The notes below the pieces were generated by a model. The model was not told where the DNA came from. It was given only the letters and a program-made list of their open reading frames with translations, and ran no database searches. Position numbers and translations under genes: made by a program. A DNA stretch of 6,824 nt from Candidatus Tariuqbacter arcticus (GTDB lineage Bacteria > Electryoneota > Tariuqbacteria > Tariuqbacterales > Tariuqbacteraceae). The stretch lies in NCBI GenBank assembly GCA_013202315.1, contig JABMRZ010000452.1, positions 1 to 6,824 on the forward strand, read 5' to 3'. Shown here piece by piece: positions 6,023 to 6,824 of this stretch; the stretch's first letter is position 1, and the number at the start of each line of letters is the position of its first letter.

Positions 6023-6518
6023 TTTCCGTCTCCATTAATGGAGATTTCCTGCCAGAATCGAAAAAAATGAAGTAAATTAGAATAATGGTGACTCCGATGG
6101 TTACCGAACTATCGGCGATGTTGAACACCGGCCATCTCTCCATTATGAAATCGGGGAAATCGAAATCGAAAAAATCGACGACCTGACCCCGAAAAAGTCT
6201 GTCGGTTAAATTCCCCAAAGCTCCCCCCAGTATCATCGCCAAACCCAATCTGGGAACGATGGATGAATTCCTCATCCGAAATATGTAATATATAAGAAAA
6301 AGCGCCGCCGCGATGGTGAATACAGTGAGAAAAACCCGCCCGCCAAAAGGGATGCCGAAAGCTATTCCATCATTTTCAATGTATGTGAATCGGAAAAAGT
6401 CCCCCCCGATGACCGGGATGGATTGAAACATATCCATATTCTTCTTCACCAGCCATTTAGTCGATTGGTCTAAAAGCAAAACAAACCCGGTCACGCTGAA
6501 TATCCAATATCTGCGCAT
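5958..6518 (-). CDS. lspA: Lipoprotein signal peptidase (signal peptidase II)
   Basis: This 186-residue inner-membrane aspartyl protease cleaves the signal peptide of prolipoproteins just before the lipid-modified cysteine. Four hydrophobic segments are visible (~5-23, 62-80, 87-105, 135-153). Family motifs are intact: DQSTK (17-21), ENDGIAFG (48-55), GNLTDR (102-107), VVDF with catalytic Asp115, and FNIADS with catalytic Asp136. By comparison with the Pseudomonas enzyme (Asp124, Asp143), the pair is complete. A 33-residue hydrophilic tail (154-186) follows the last helix, making it somewhat longer than usual; its last 21 codons lie in the overlap with rluD. The start at 6518 is the first ATG after an in-frame TAA, but no Shine-Dalgarno precedes it. 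lspA next to rluD is a common bacterial arrangement. Confidence 0.96.
   Translation of the reverse strand: MRRYWIFSVTGFVLLLDQSTKWLVKKNMDMFQSIPVIGGDFFRFTYIENDGIAFGIPFGGRVFLTVFTIAAALFLIYYIFRMRNSSIVPRLGLAMILGGALGNLTDRLFRGQVVDFFDFDFPDFIMERWPVFNIADSSVTIGVTIILIYFIFFDSGRKSPLMETENDIHSGRDGPESGVEPGENTH
6030..6033 (-). promoter_or_regulatory. Ribosome binding site of rluD, inside lspA
   Basis: GGAG on the minus strand lies 7 nt before the ATG at 6022, within the lspA reading frame. The alternative ATG at 6001 has a GGAG only 2 nt upstream, too close for efficient initiation. This favours the upstream start and a 65-nt overlap between the two genes. Confidence 0.65.
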
Positions 6519-6563
6519 TAAAATATATGATTAAAATCGATAAAAGAACTCTTTCCTGTTTCA

Positions 6564-6612
6564 TATATAGCGATTTGAAAAAATCGCGTCCTATGTTGTC
6601 ATGCCCGCGAAA
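6564..6612 (+). repeat. Two-hairpin element, copy A (right arm lost)
   Basis: Aligned without gaps, 6564-6612 and 6718-6766 match at about 40 of 49 positions, counted by eye. In copy A the first hairpin is perfect: GCGATTT (6570-6576) and AAATCGC (6581-6587) around GAAA. Then comes the REP leader TGTCATGCCCGCGAAA, but the expected right arm GCGGGAAT is missing and CAGACTG follows instead. The second hairpin can therefore not form, suggesting truncation or decay. Confidence 0.65.
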
Positions 6613-6647
6613 CAGACTGTTCGAGAATAGTGGCAGCGCTTAAAAGT

Positions 6648-6681
6648 GTGTGCTGTCGACTCTCCGCACCTGACAGCACGC
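6648..6681. repeat. Inverted repeat GTGCTGTC / GACAGCAC
   Basis: GTGCTGTC (6650-6657) and GACAGCAC (6672-6679) are perfect inverted repeats, extended outward by a wobble and a G-C pair to 6648 and 6681, around a 14-nt loop. It lies between the two copies of the two-hairpin element, roughly 130 bp upstream of lspA. It could be an operator, an RNA hairpin or a remnant of a longer palindrome; neither strand shows a T-tract after it. Confidence 0.65.
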
Positions 6682-6717
6682 TGTATTGATTTGGGTAACA
6701 AACCCTTGTAGAATTGG

Positions 6718-6776
6718 TATATAGTGATTCTTAAAAATCGCTTCCCATTCTGTCATTCCCGCGAAAGCGGGAATCC
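6718..6776 (+). repeat. Two-hairpin element, copy B, with intact REP-like hairpin
   Basis: This is the counterpart of copy A. Its first hairpin is weakened (GTGATT with AATCGC, one wobble, 6724-6729 and 6736-6741). The second is intact: ATTCCCGC (6755-6762) and GCGGGAAT (6767-6774) around GAAA. Positions 6751-6775 are the exact reverse complement of 1-25. The shared TATATAG start and REP leader show that the two hairpins belong to one longer repeat rather than sitting together by chance. Confidence 0.75.
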
Positions 6777-6824
6777 ATTGTCTTTATTGTTCATGCAAAT
6801 AATAACATCGGAAATTCTATTCAA

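Larger units (their letters stand above)
6519..6824. other. Intergenic region upstream of lspA, with hairpin repeats
   Basis: No gene is recognisable in this 306-bp stretch. It should hold the lspA-rluD promoter unless the operon begins outside the window. The sequence just before lspA is very AT-rich (TATATTTTA ends at the start codon), with no clear -35/-10 pair and no Shine-Dalgarno. Most of 6564-6776 is made of repeats: two diverged copies of a two-hairpin element, with another inverted repeat between. The last 45 bp show nothing recognisable. Confidence 0.75.

Noticed and set aside
5276..6070. Plus-strand open frames of 71-154 codons opposite rluD and the end of lspA
   Set aside because: They are complementary shadows of two well-recognised enzymes and have no motif of their own.
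1..6776. A composite transposon bounded by inverted repeats
   Set aside because: There is no transposase or integrase, the enclosed genes are housekeeping enzymes plus a secreted protease, and the end repeats are short hairpins of a type that is usually dispersed.

Overview
The window carries three complete genes, all on the minus strand: a large secreted gingipain-like (family C25) cysteine protease, the 23S rRNA pseudouridine synthase RluD and the lipoprotein signal peptidase LspA. They are separated and flanked by intergenic DNA that is unusually rich in short repeats. The protease ends in a type IX secretion (T9SS, Por) sorting domain with the YQNYPNPFNPTT signature. That points to a diderm of the FCB superphylum: Bacteroidota relatives or candidate phyla such as Zixibacteria, Marinimicrobia, KSB1 or Cloacimonadota. 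The phylum cannot be fixed from this sequence alone.

Layout from left to right. Positions 1-454 are non-coding: a REP-like hairpin at the very edge, a cluster of AATCAGCG words, a possible terminator for the protease, three adjacent inverted repeats including a perfect 28-bp palindrome, and a short heptanucleotide repeat touching the protease stop codon. Positions 455-4567 hold the protease (1370 aa). Positions 4568-5056 are non-coding and hold three separate tracts built on a 7-nt period, one of them about 90 bp long with a unit that changes family while keeping register. Positions 5057-6518 hold lspA followed by rluD, whose reading frames overlap by 65 nt, so they are almost certainly one transcript read right to left. 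Positions 6519-6824 are non-coding and contain two diverged direct copies of a two-hairpin element 154 bp apart, with an unrelated inverted repeat between them.

How the genes fit together. LspA processes lipoproteins in the inner membrane and RluD modifies the large-subunit rRNA; both are housekeeping. The protease would be exported by Sec, moved across the outer membrane by T9SS and probably anchored at the surface or released. No T9SS machinery gene lies in the window, so the protease looks like a stand-alone gene. The link between protease and housekeeping pair is only co-orientation; the 489-bp repeat-filled gap suggests separate transcription.

I see no convincing new multi-gene system. 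The most unusual signal is in the intergenic repeats: at least four heptanucleotide tracts and several REP-like hairpins packed into about 1.2 kb of non-coding DNA.
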